A stretch of 64,000 nucleotides of DNA, taken from assembly GCA_035048495.1 (NCBI GenBank), contig CM068549.1, positions 10,650,000 to 10,713,999 of the forward strand, in the 5' to 3' direction. A program made the translations under genes and the position numbers. This document shows, piece by piece, positions 45,700 to 56,600 of the stretch. The stretch's first letter is position 1. Each line of letters starts with the position of its first letter. The stretch comes from Euptelea pleiosperma. Lineage: Eukaryota > Streptophyta > Magnoliopsida > Ranunculales > Eupteleaceae. The notes beneath the pieces were generated by a model. That model was not told the DNA's origin. It was given only the letters and a program-made list of their open reading frames with translations, and ran no database searches.

Positions 45700-48600
45700 T
45701 AAACTTTTGTTCTAGGATATTATGGTAAATACACCTAATAAATGAAAACCTGAAACTTTTTCAGACTCTTATTATTGTTTTTATGGTTAAATTTCATGCT
45801 TGAGTATGTATGTTTAATTTGGTTTCATTCTGACAACTTTGAAAAACTTGCTATTTTTGAAACTCGCTCTTTAGGGCTAAATTCCTGCTAAAAATAACGA
45901 ACCATAACTTGCAGGGGACTTTTCCTTTCCCCAGCTAACATTCCAAAACTTTTATAAAAAAATTATTTTGTGGGCCCGAAACATAAAAAATATTCCTATT
46001 TTATCATTACCAACTCACTTGTGAAATTTGGAACCTTTCCGGAGACATGAAAACTCTAGCCAAAGATTTTGTGAGATTTTGACAAAATAATATTTTCATA
46101 ATTTTTAAACTTTCCTACCACTTTATATTTTTTAAAATTAAAATTTAATTACATTTTATTTATTTAACAGGCTTATGGGACCCGTGAATCACTTTCAGGT
46201 CATTCTGATGTCATTTGACATTTTTCGGGGCTTTTAACTTTCTTTGTGTATTTATACTATGTTAAGTGATTTATGTGTGTGACATGTGTCAATACATTGA
46301 TGTGTGAACTTTTAAAATATGTAATATAGTTTAATTGAATTAATGAATACTTATTTGTGTTATGATTGTTGGGTGGGCTCGTATGGCCAATCTAGAGGTC
46401 TTTTGGGCTTAATAATAATTTTAAATGAAGCTTAGTAGATATATATGGGCCTTGGACCCATTTCTAACCCATTAATAATGTAAAATATGAGTTTTTGAGG
46501 GTTGAAAATGTCATCCTCTTGATAGTTACGAATTTCACTAATATAGAAACCCTAATCATTCCCTAAACCTATTTATGAAAACGTTAAAGCTTTAGAAGCT
46601 TTTACAAACCCAAACACCATTAAAGAATAGAGAAACCTCCATTAAACCTTCATCTGTGCACCGATCGCACTCGAGCAAGAAGGGAGAATTGACGGGGACT
46701 CTGAATGGAAGAACATACTCCAAGGAGAGGACGATCTGACGACTTTCAAATTTGAAGAAACTTTCAATTTTCATTAAAGTTCAAGAAACCTTAAGGTAAG
46801 TGTGCTTCATTCATCCTATGCTTGTTCTTCTTCAAGTTATTACTTTTCATTCATTATATAATGGTAGATCTTAACTATAAATTAATTTGGACATAATTTA
46901 ATATATTTTTCTTGAGTTGATCATTATTTGGTACCACCATGATGGGTTTGGCCATGACTTATTTGGCACCCATAATAGATGGCAATTTCTTTATAATTTT
47001 TGTGATATTTTTAAGACTTAAATATTTTTTTAATTATTTTTCCTAAAACCCTCTATGAATCTATTTGTCAAAACAGTTGAGTTTGTATTTTTATGACTTT
47101 TATTTATTAAGTTATGATTTTTCAAATGTGCATGACTTTTCTGTAAAATCTAAAATTCCAGATTTTGCACAGTCTACTTCATTTGGGATTTCAATTTTTT
47201 TTTGTAACCTAAATATTTTTATAATTATTTTTCATAGATACTTCTCTGAATTTATTTTCTAAATCCGTTGAGTTTGTATTTTTTTGATTTTTATTTATTA
47301 AGTTATAATTTTTGAAATGTAGTGTACTTTTCTATAAAACCCAGAATTCTAGATTCTGTATAGTCTAGTTCATTAAAGATTTTGATCTATATTTTGAATC
47401 AGAATATTTTTATAATTATTTTTCTAAATACGTCTATGAATCTAGTTTCTAAATTAGTTGAGTTTATATTTTTTTGATATTTATTTATTTAGTTATAATT
47501 TTTATAATGTACTGGCCTTTTCTATAAGACCCAGAATTTAAGATTCTATACAGTCCGCTTGATTAAGGATTTATACATATATTTTTAAAGTAAATATTTT
47601 TCTATTTATTTTTTCTATAAACCTATGTGAATCTATTTTCTAGCTCCATTGATTTTATATTTTTTGGATATATATGTATTTAGTTATAATTTTTTTAACG
47701 TAGTGACCTTTTCTGCAAAACACAGAATTTCAGATTCTATGCGTTCTACTTCTTTAAGAATTTTGACTTAGATTTTAGAAATAAATATTTTTGAATTTAT
47801 TTTTCATGGAAACCTCAGCTGATATAGTTTTCAAATCCATTGAGTTTGTATTTTTATAATTTATATTTATTTAGTTATAATTTTTATAAAGAAATATTTT
47901 TTTTGTGAACTACCTATTTCTTGGATTTTTTGCGATTAATGACCTTGGGAACCGTTAGTGGTTCGCTCATGATTATTGACTATTATGGTTTTAGCCTTGT
48001 TGTTTGACTTAGACTTGTATGCATGGGGATCCCACCCATGTGTCTTGGATCTCTCATAGGGTTCGGCCATGTGTCGTGGATCCCTCTTTAGGGTTCGACC
48101 TTGTGTCAAGTATCCCTCATAGGGTTCGGAAATAGAGTGTTGGATTCTCTTACAATTTTCACTTATATTGTTCATTTATGTTGATCGTGACCTTCAGTGA
48201 TTGTTACATGTTATTCATGTTTAACCCTAATTCGTTCTCATATTATCACTTTCGATGATCATGTGTTCATTTTATATTCTTATTTAAATGTTAAATACAT
48301 GTTTGCTTATGCCATGTAACCCTAGTACCATTTTGTTATCATACCATGATCATCATGTCATTTCATATAAAGGGTGCATAAGGGAACGGGGTTGAAGTAT
48401 ATTATATACGTTTATATTGGTTTTATCAATTAATCAGGGTTCGGTACCCTAGGGTGAAAGGCCCCAGACGTTATTATATCTTACAGATGGGTCGTTGAGA
48501 CCGCTCCCAGTGTGGGAAGGAGATGGAGACCGTATGTGGTTATGGGTACTATTTGTATTTGCATCCCGTACTCACTTGTATTCACCATCATATTTATGTC

Positions 48601-49142
48601 ATCCTTGTTATACGATTGAGATGCATATCTTGATTAAAAAACTTGTATAGTATGATATCATACCATGCACACTATTGTATTATTGGGCCTCGGCTCACGG
48701 TGCTACACCGATACCATTTTCAAATTTTGAGGAGCTGGGTACGTGGGATAATTTTGAGACGGAAGACTCTGGTGTACTCGAGGAGATCGACAAGGATTTG
48801 GGAGTCGATCCTATACTTTAGAAAGCTGTATTTTGATTGTTTTAAAACGTTACTTATTTATTTTTAGGGGCATGTAGTCCTTTGATTGAGAGCATGTTCT
48901 CACCTCCTTCTCTCCACATTTAAGTAATTGATTGAATTATTTGAATTATGAATTATTTGAATTATCTGTTTTTTACATCTAGCCTCTTTTTTTTTTAACT
49001 TAGTGGGTTTTTGAATGAACCTTAGTAATCCAATTGACCTTATTGGACCACTAGGGGGCATTCATGGATCACCTCTGGGCTCGGGTACGAGTCGATCCAT
49101 GGATTTTCGGGTCGTATTTGGGTATCCGGATTCGGGGCGTGA
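45700..49142 (+). mobile_element. Probable solo LTR of another gypsy family
   Basis: CACCC occurs at both edges (45695-45699 and 49143-49147), and the flanking DNA is of one kind (C-rich with repeated GGCC...CAAA motifs), so a foreign insert is likely. It ends GGGGCGTGA(CA), like the Tekay-type LTR, and contains a consensus donor AAGGTAAGT (46795-46801). The left end TAAACTTTTG is not a canonical TG, so the exact edges or termini may be damaged. No coding frame. Four near-repeats of an AT-rich block of about 200 bp are visible at 47060-47880 (AATCTATTTTCTAA...GTTGAGTTTGTATTTTT...AGTTATAATTTTT). Confidence 0.5.
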
Positions 49143-50780
49143 CACCCTTCCAAGTCCAAATCCCACACTTTGGCCCAAACGGCCAAGAACTTCTTAGCCA
49201 AGCTCTCGGCTAATGTCTAACTACCTAACTTCCATGCCGTTAACTTCGATGACAATCCCTCTTAGCCGACTAACTATCTGACAACTCCTACCCGTCAACT
49301 ACACCTCATCGACATATCTCTAGCCGTTCACTGCCATGACGACAACCTCTTTGTGGACAACCTCTCTTCCCGGGTACTCCACCAGCTAGCCATCAGACCT
49401 CTAGAATAACAGTCGGAACCTTTATGGTCCGTCCAGCTAATTACCTTGCCCGAAAACAACTCTCCCAACCTTGTCGGCAACTCCCTTGGCGACACCAACC
49501 CTTGCCGACAGATTTCCACCCCTAACCATCACCTTCGTGAAACCGTATGCCCTTGCGGACATGAGTTTCACGTACCACAACGTGCCATGGGCCGTTAACT
49601 AACGTTAGCCATTCACCTGCCAAGTATTTAGCTCCTTGGCCAGCTGTTGCCTTAGCCATTAGCTTCCCTTTCGCCATAACATCCTAGCCGACAACTCCAC
49701 CTTGCCACTTGTCCACTCCAGACCGTTGCATAACCATATGGAGTGCATAGCCTACACCTTGGGTTGCTTGAAATACCTTATTGGCCAAGTGTCCTACACC
49801 ACAACTCTTGATAGTTGGACACATGCTAGACAACTCCTTGCCCACCAACTAACATTGCCGTTAGCTCCAGCTGAAATCAAGTCCGTTAACTCCTTGACCA
49901 TGGATCTTCCTGTCCGTTAGCTCCCTACTGGCTGTTAGCCTTTCTTGGTCAATAGCCCCTGGCCGGTGATTGACCCATTTGCTAACCCACCTGCCCGTTG
50001 ATCTCAACTCCTTGGGCGACTGCCTCACTCCGTTGGTCGGCCAATCTTCTCGGAAACTCCACCAATCGTATCGGCAACACCACCAACCTTTCCGGCAACT
50101 CCACAAACCTTGCCGGCCACTCCAACAACCTTCCCTTTAATCAATAGCATTATATCCCATGCCGTGAACCTCTCGAATGTCAACCATTGCCGGCACGTCT
50201 TCGTGGACACTATTCCATTAGTCGTCAAATCTGGCGGCATTTCCTTCTTGGCCGACTGGCCATCTAGCGTCAACACCAACCTTTCCGGCAACACCAACCT
50301 TTCCTGGAAACACCCCACCGTTGGCCGTCTACTTCCTGTTTGGCCGACTGCCTATCCTATGGCCGACTTGCTTACTAGCCCGACAACCCTTTTTAGTCCA
50401 ACTAACCTGTCGCTAGCACCCTCATTCTAGCCGTCTACTTCTTTTGGTGATCCTTCGTCAACCCTCCACCGGATGCCTGCCTTCTACCCGACTGTTCCAC
50501 ATCTTAGCCGATAATCCTACCAACCAACAAACACACCTGTCGGCATCTCCATCTAGACCGACCACTTTAGCCGCGGACCTCTCGGGCAACCAAGTAGCAT
50601 CCACGTCTTAATTCGTTGTTGCAAGGCCATATCGTTGGAACCCCATGCATGTATTCCACGCCAATGCCCCATGCGACGTGGTCATCCATTGATGCGTAGA
50701 GTGGCTACTTCCTATTTTCATATTCTACCATGTGTCCACACATGTTCCTACACAAAGAACCCACTGTTTTGATCAGCTAT
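49143..50780. other. C-rich, low-complexity part of the 3' LTR region
   Basis: Many scattered TTGGCCG/AGCCGAC/CGGCAACTCC motifs and no stop-free conserved frame. It has no counterpart in the 5' LTR. 50780-50987 is AT-rich. Nothing else is recognised. Confidence 0.5.
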
Positions 50781-51414
50781 CCTTACCGTCTATTCACACC
50801 TGTAATATAGGAGAGAATAAAAAAAAATGTGAGAAGCAATGAATAAATATTAATAAAATAATAAAAATAAAGTAAAAGAAAGCATAAAATAATGATCAAG
50901 TGTCAAGGTGAAATAGAGGGAAGTTATCTAATCGAAACTAGCTACATGGTGTAAGTGTAAAACCATTATCAACCCTACACATGTAACCAATCTATATAAA
51001 AGATGGATAGGAAATTAATAGCACGAGAGAATGGCATAAAATAATGTCGATAATCACTAGAAAAACATAAAATATTTAGGGAATGTATGATGAAACACTT
51101 GATGGAATTGAGTATGGTGATGATGTCATCACCCATATACCCACGTTGTTAACAAATAGGAGTCAAAACAGAAAGTTTCATGTAAAATGAATAAATAAAT
51201 AAAGGGAAGGCAGTTAAATATGAATGGTTAATAATGTATATTTAAAGGAATAAAATAGTAAACATAAATTAAGTAAGATAAACATTATATTAGTTGATAA
51301 GTTAATATGGATGTTACCTATTAGCAAGTATAGAAATAAAAGTGTATTAAATGAGTATACTTATAAAGTACAAGAATAATATCAACTGCCAACACTATGT
51401 GGGTATGAGAAATA

Positions 51415-51416
<2 letters not shown>

Positions 51417-51466
<50 letters not shown>
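51417..51466. repeat. (AAT)n microsatellite in the 3' LTR
   Basis: About 15 units at the position matching 9795-9855. Confidence 0.95.
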
Positions 51467-51467
<1 letters not shown>

Positions 51468-53422
51468 TAAAATGAATGACACTAGGTCGACTAGGCTAGA
51501 ACGGAGTTAAGTGTGAGCGGGTCGTCATATGATGACGCATTGTATGCACGTGCGTCACCAACAAAACTGCTAGTTTCGAATTATCTATTCATCACCAACG
51601 GTAGTCAAGGCGTCAAAGTTTAATGATCGTAGAGCAGACCGAGGTTTGGACCGTAGATGATTCCAAACAAACTCTAACGAATTCAGACAAGATGTTAAAT
51701 TGCAATAACATTATGAAAAACAAGTCGTAAGCGTGACTTCGTACAATTTAGAAAGAGAGAAAATTGACAATTTTCCCGGGGCACCGATTTGGATGCGGTC
51801 TCGTCGAACCTTTGACCGATACCAAAATTATCAAATTTTAATTGAGATTATCCGAATCGTGTTTAATCGCATCTTAATCGTCGTGTCGGGTTTGATACAC
51901 TCACCTTTAAGTGAGCTGTCAAAGCCCGACCGATTTAGCCAGATTAGATGAGATTAATCGAAAATGAATTTTTGACACTAAATGAATTTTGAAATAAACA
52001 CACCACTCACAAAAAGGTTGTAACGATTTCATTTTCGATTTACTATATTATATCATAAACTCACATCTTTCAATATTCAGACCGATTGCACGATTGACGA
52101 GTACTTCGGGATTTTAAGTGGCATCGTTCATATAATAAGATAATCATTTTTTTCCAACTTGTATGATCGTCGGACACTAGAGATATATGATCGCCCGATG
52201 GGCTATTAGGCGCGGGTGTAGGCGGGCAGCCGCATCGGATGAACTTTGGATCCTTAGTAAATCTGCAGTCGTCGAACGTTTGACCAGCGGTGCAATCAGT
52301 TACGGGATGCTCTACCCGATGAATTTGGGAGCTATATATATTGTTTATTGGTGACTTGATTTCTTAGTTGGTGGTTTGCCACCAGAGAGAGACCCTGGCT
52401 GGGGCGGTGAGAAAACCAGTCGGTATTTCTAGTGGTCCAAAATAAACTTGTGGGACTAGGTCTTGATTAATTAAGAGGAAAGATGATAAGTGATGGAAGT
52501 TAAATGAACTATTATATCGCATGCTTATAGGTAGACTCATGAGTAACGCTTGGTGTGGGCCGGGAGGTTATGACTTGGGCCTGCCACTATTACTGATTTC
52601 TGGACTTGCATTTCATACATTCATATCATGATCATCTCTGTTTTAATTATGCGCCAGTTGTTACTTTCAATTATTGTCTTTACTGCTCTACTTGTATTTT
52701 TAGTAAAAATGTTATCGTTTTTCTTCTAGTTATGATACATCTATTTGCGTAGACCACCTATTATGCTACTATTGCATTTCAAGGTTTGCCTCGATCGTCG
52801 ATTTGGAAAAATTATTTTTGCCCTCTGTAGACATGTTGTAGAAAGTTAGATCACTTGCTGGGCTTTTTCCAAAAAGCTCACCCTTACAAACTTTACAGAG
52901 GATATTCCTGAAGAACTTTGAGAAGAGAAACGTAGAGGAGCCCGCTTCTACCGTTACAGTCAGTGAGGAGGAGCCGAGCCTTTACTTCTGCAAGTGCTGT
53001 GGGGGTTATTCTGCCAGTGACCTTCAGGACCCCGAGTAGGTATATGGGTTTAGAGATTTGTATATACGTTTTGGGCATCTATCACACATTTGGAGAGCCT
53101 CGTGCTCTGCTCGCTTTTGTATTTTGAGCTACTTACATTGTTATCTTTTTGGACTTCCTTATACATGTACAAATGATAACTTAAACCTTATAGTATCCAT
53201 GTATCACACCTTATTATCTGTTAGGATACTTATATGCAAATTATCATGGTGATGTTGTGACGCTTCTGCTTACCTTTAAAAAAAAATATCCTTGAAATTT
53301 CATAGCTTGGGATTAGATGAAAGCGAGTGAATGCCTTAAGTGCTTTGAATTCAAAGAATGGATTCAAGACACGTGGCGCACACCTCGGGATTCGAGTAGT
53401 TGGAATCCGGGGCGTCAAACTC

Positions 53423-54731
53423 TGTTGTATTTCTTGGCCACTCGTCTGGGTAGACTCCCCATCTTGGAGACCATTCAAGACAGTGAGAAAGGTTGGACGA
53501 GATTCCCGATATTCGTCTTGGGAGCTTGGGAGAGAGGGCCTGAAAATGACAAGCCCCCTCTTGTCCAGAAGAACTTTGGGAAACAAGGTAGCTGTAGTGT
53601 TCTTTTTTGTCTTTCCATTATGTCGTCTTTTATCGGCTTTTTGCTTGTTCCTCTACAGTGTACACCAACAGCTCGTCTTAGAGGCTTCTGAAGGAAATTC
53701 TTCCTCTCTATGTGGCACTTCGGTCTCTCCACCCCGATGTATACCAGAAGCTTGTTGGTCTCGACGAAAGGGGCTACTACTTAAGAGTCCGCGCCACCGA
53801 CCGAGGAGGAATTGTCTTGGAGACTTTCTGAGTTTGAGATAGCATTCAAGTTTCTACCGAAGGCCGAGCAGAAAAGAAGACTTCAATAGTTGGAGGAAGA
53901 GAGATAGGACGAGCAGGAACAGACTCAGTAGGAGCAATCGAGTGAAGTGAATCCGAATCTTGATCTCGCAGTTGGTCAATCTTCCCCATCCGCATTTTCC
54001 CCCAGGTATTTTGGTTCTCTGACAGGCCAAGGCTCAGAGGCCCCTTAGTCCGGGTCTCTGATTGAGGTACATCGTATAATCACCCTTCCCTTTGATTCGG
54101 ATTCATCTCTTTTGTCTTCCAGTCCAACTTACTATTCATTACCATCTGAATTTTTCCATTTGGTGTAGTCCCTCGGATATTTCTACCGAAGCACCCCTTT
54201 CGACGAGCCCATCTCCACAGTCCAGTCGGTTCAGCATTTTCTCCCAGCCTGTGAGATGGAAAGGCTTGGCCTCCAAGGTCCTGCAAGTTCGGATTCTCCC
54301 CCGTATGAGAGGTGGGGGTCTCAGAAACGGAAAGGTGAGGTCCTTTCTCGTGATTCTTACAAAACCATAAGGGTGCTAGTTCTTCTTCTAGAAGTGATCT
54401 GGCGTCAGATCACCCCTTCTACACTGCTTCTAGCGAGCGTTCGATGCCACCGGCTGCGCCACAGACTCAACTCCCTTCCAAGGGAGATACGGGAAAGAAC
54501 CAGAGACCTCCTCCTCCTCCCAGGGACATGCAACCACCGATCAATGTACCCGACTTCGGAATCACTACTAGGGAGTCAGGGTCTCAAGTCGATCCCCCTT
54601 CTCGTCAACCAAAGCTCATGCTAGCCTGGACTCCCATTTTCAAAAATGCCAAGAAGGAGCCCGTCCGGATTAACCATAGCGCTGTGAAGGATGGTGCACT
54701 TGCCTGGCCTGGGAATTCTAAGAACAAATGA
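53423..54731 (+). pseudogene. 3' part of the split transposon-type frame, with an intron
   Basis: It continues 7959-8393 in phase after removal of the Tekay-type element and one AACTC: LLYFLATRLGRLPILETIQD, then KGWTRFPIFVLGAWERGPEN, a motif typical of plant transposon proteins of the PF04195 type. At CAAG|GT 53588 a 71-bp GT-AG intron with a pyrimidine-rich end (CTCTACAG, 53658) can be removed, and the frame goes on (RLLKEILPLYVALRSLHPDV) with stops soon after the junction and at about 53829. Later open segments (54092-54370, 54444-54731, Pro/Ser-rich) may be the tail. A decayed gene. The Ogre ORF1 interpretation is inference. Confidence 0.5.
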
Positions 54732-55330
54732 TGTATTTACTTTAATGTTTATACAGAGCTAAAATTTGCACCTTAATGCATCGGTGAAGTTTAGGATTAA
54801 GTTTTATAAATGTATATTTATATAGCATTTTCAGTTTGCAAGCTTATGGATTGTGGTTTGATGCTTTTTCAACTCTCTAGATAAAGGTAGATTGTAACTT
54901 GTAATAGTAATTTATTTATTTATTTATTTTGTTGTTAATGCAGAATGCATTTTGTAAAACTTGTTGATAAATTTGACGAAGGGAAAATCACTTCGTAGTT
55001 CTGCAGTTTCAAATTGAGAAAGCTTCACAAAGACCAAATTGGAGCTCTAAATCTAAGGAAACCTCGAGATGATGGGAGTTGCTCCACTTGTGGCACACCC
55101 TCAAGTGTTATCGATCTCATTCTTTTTAATGATGTTGTGGCTTTTCTTATATAAATTTTTTATATTGATTATTGTTGAACTTTTGGCATTTGTTAGTCAT
55201 GATAGTGGTGGTTATATAATGTTTGTAGAATAAAAAAGAAAGGAAAATGACTACAGTTTTGGGCAAAATTGCAATCGTCAACAGAGGACTGTTTCAATAA
55301 AGAATACGGTTTTTCTAACAATTGTAGTCT
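54732..55330. other. AT-rich stretch without recognised features
   Basis: No frame over 60 codons and no match to the other repeats here. Could be 3' untranslated DNA of the preceding frame. Confidence 0.5.
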
Positions 55331-56389
55331 TTTGTTAGTTGATAAGCTTTAATCTCCTTAGTCTCTTCTCAGAGTGCTTGGCTCTCCTTGTCTCTTGATC
55401 TTTGATATTCGCTCAAAAGTGCTTATTTTAAGCAATTATCCTTTTAGCGTTATTGCATTCTCTTACGTAAAATACTCTATTTACCTACTTTTCTACGTAA
55501 GAGTCTCTTGTGTTACGTAGAACACATTTTTCTGGACAAAATGGTATATTTGCATGCATTAAACACATTTTCGGAAGTCTAGAGATGTAGTCATTCTGAT
55601 AGAGTCTCATTACGCACTTCTTCTGTCGCAGGAAACCCCGATGGGACAATTCTCGAGACTTGCGAGCCCACATCGATCAGGAAAGCCCATTATGAAAGCT
55701 TAAAGAGCCCACATGCTATGACTAGAAGATATTGGCCAAATATGAGCTGAATAAGAGGACCAAAAAGCCGACCCAAAGAACGGAGAGAGTAGGAAAGCCA
55801 ATGACCAAGAGACGGACCAAAGCGTTTAAAGCCACATGAGTCAGCAAAGAATGATAGTCTACTCTACTGGAGAAGCGTGAGGATGGTCACAGTGAAGACC
55901 AGGGTTCCAGACCCTCTGCCAATACTTTTATCTCCATTTTTTGATATTTTCTCTCTCATCTCTCCTTATTCTCTCTCTCTCTTCATCTCTCGGTCCTCGA
56001 ATCTACTGACCTAACCCCAGAACTCCTGCCCATCGGCTCTATCTCATCTCCCTTAGCTTTCTGACCGTTGGATCTTCAAACGGACCGTTGGATCTCTCTA
56101 GATCCGTTGATCTACCAATCTGGGTCCCAATCAAGTCACCATCCATCCGATCGCCATCAGACTGTCTGTCACATCATCTTGTGAGATGATGGACATCATC
56201 AATGTGGGCCAGTAGCCGGGCCCATCATCATCGACCCGCTGTCCGACCAATTAGTGGACCCCGTGAATTTCCAAATTATTTAAATTAATTAATTTTTAAA
56301 AAATGGGGGGTCCACTAAATGGGGACATTCCCCAAGGAAAAGTAGACTTTTACTTAAAAAAAAAAAAAAATATTTTTTTTTAAAAAATA

Positions 56390-56453
56390 CCCTATTTCCA
56401 TTAAAGGAAATAGGGAGCTTTATAAGAGGAGGGAGAAGGGTTCGTTTGAACCC
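56390..56453 (+). promoter_or_regulatory. Core promoter of the copy-8 solo LTR
   Basis: 26-bp palindrome 56390-56415 with one mismatch, CTTTATAAG at 56418-56426, inverted repeat 56438-56453 with one mismatch. Same order and spacing as in A1. Confidence 0.55.
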
Positions 56454-56575
56454 TAATCCCCCTTCAATCTCTTCCATTCTCTCCCCCAAGACCTCTTGTC
56501 CCTTTTCCCCCTCTCTTTAGGCCGTTTTTCCCCCACGTCTCCTCGACCTTCTTCATCTTCTTCACCAAGTTGTTA

Positions 56576-56600
56576 CCGGAGTTGCAGGCTGCAACTCCGG
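56576..56600. repeat. Single hairpin module
   Basis: Perfect 11-bp arms CCGGAGTTGCA / TGCAACTCCGG, loop GGC, same loop as the module at 25491. Confidence 0.95.

Larger units (their letters stand above)
8394..53417 (+). mobile_element. Ty3/gypsy chromovirus, Tekay/Del type, heavily nested
   Basis: The element starts TGTAGCAACCC, ends GGGGCGTCA and is flanked by AACTC (8389-8393 and 53418-53422). It has a tRNA-Met type primer site (11790), gag with zinc knuckle, protease, RT, RNase H, integrase, a chromodomain-like tail and a purine tract (44729). The order gag-PR-RT-RH-IN-chromodomain and LTRs over 3 kb fit the Tekay/Del lineage. Four family-A insertions (about 28 kb in total) and a further LTR-like insert in the 3' LTR inflate it. 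Without these it would be about 13.6 kb. It is dead: there are at least seven in-frame stops in gag-PR, and RT and IN are frameshifted. The two LTRs remain closely similar outside the rearranged block, so the insertion is not very ancient. Confidence 0.93.
44742..53417 (+). repeat. 3' LTR of the Tekay-type element, interrupted
   Basis: 44742-45345 and 50988-53417 match the 5' LTR. The 5.6 kb between replaces a 363-bp block of the 5' LTR and holds another LTR-like insert plus C-rich DNA. The end GGGGCGTCA has lost two bases relative to GGGGCGTGACA in the 5' LTR. Near 52391 a 20-bp segment (CCCTGGCTGGGGCGG core) is present only in this copy. Confidence 0.9.

Noticed and set aside
49861..50430. 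Gly/Val/Cys-repeat ORFs in both strands of the C-rich block
   Set aside because: Produced by repeated CGGCAACTCCACCAACC-type units; frames are open on both strands and there is no conserved protein.
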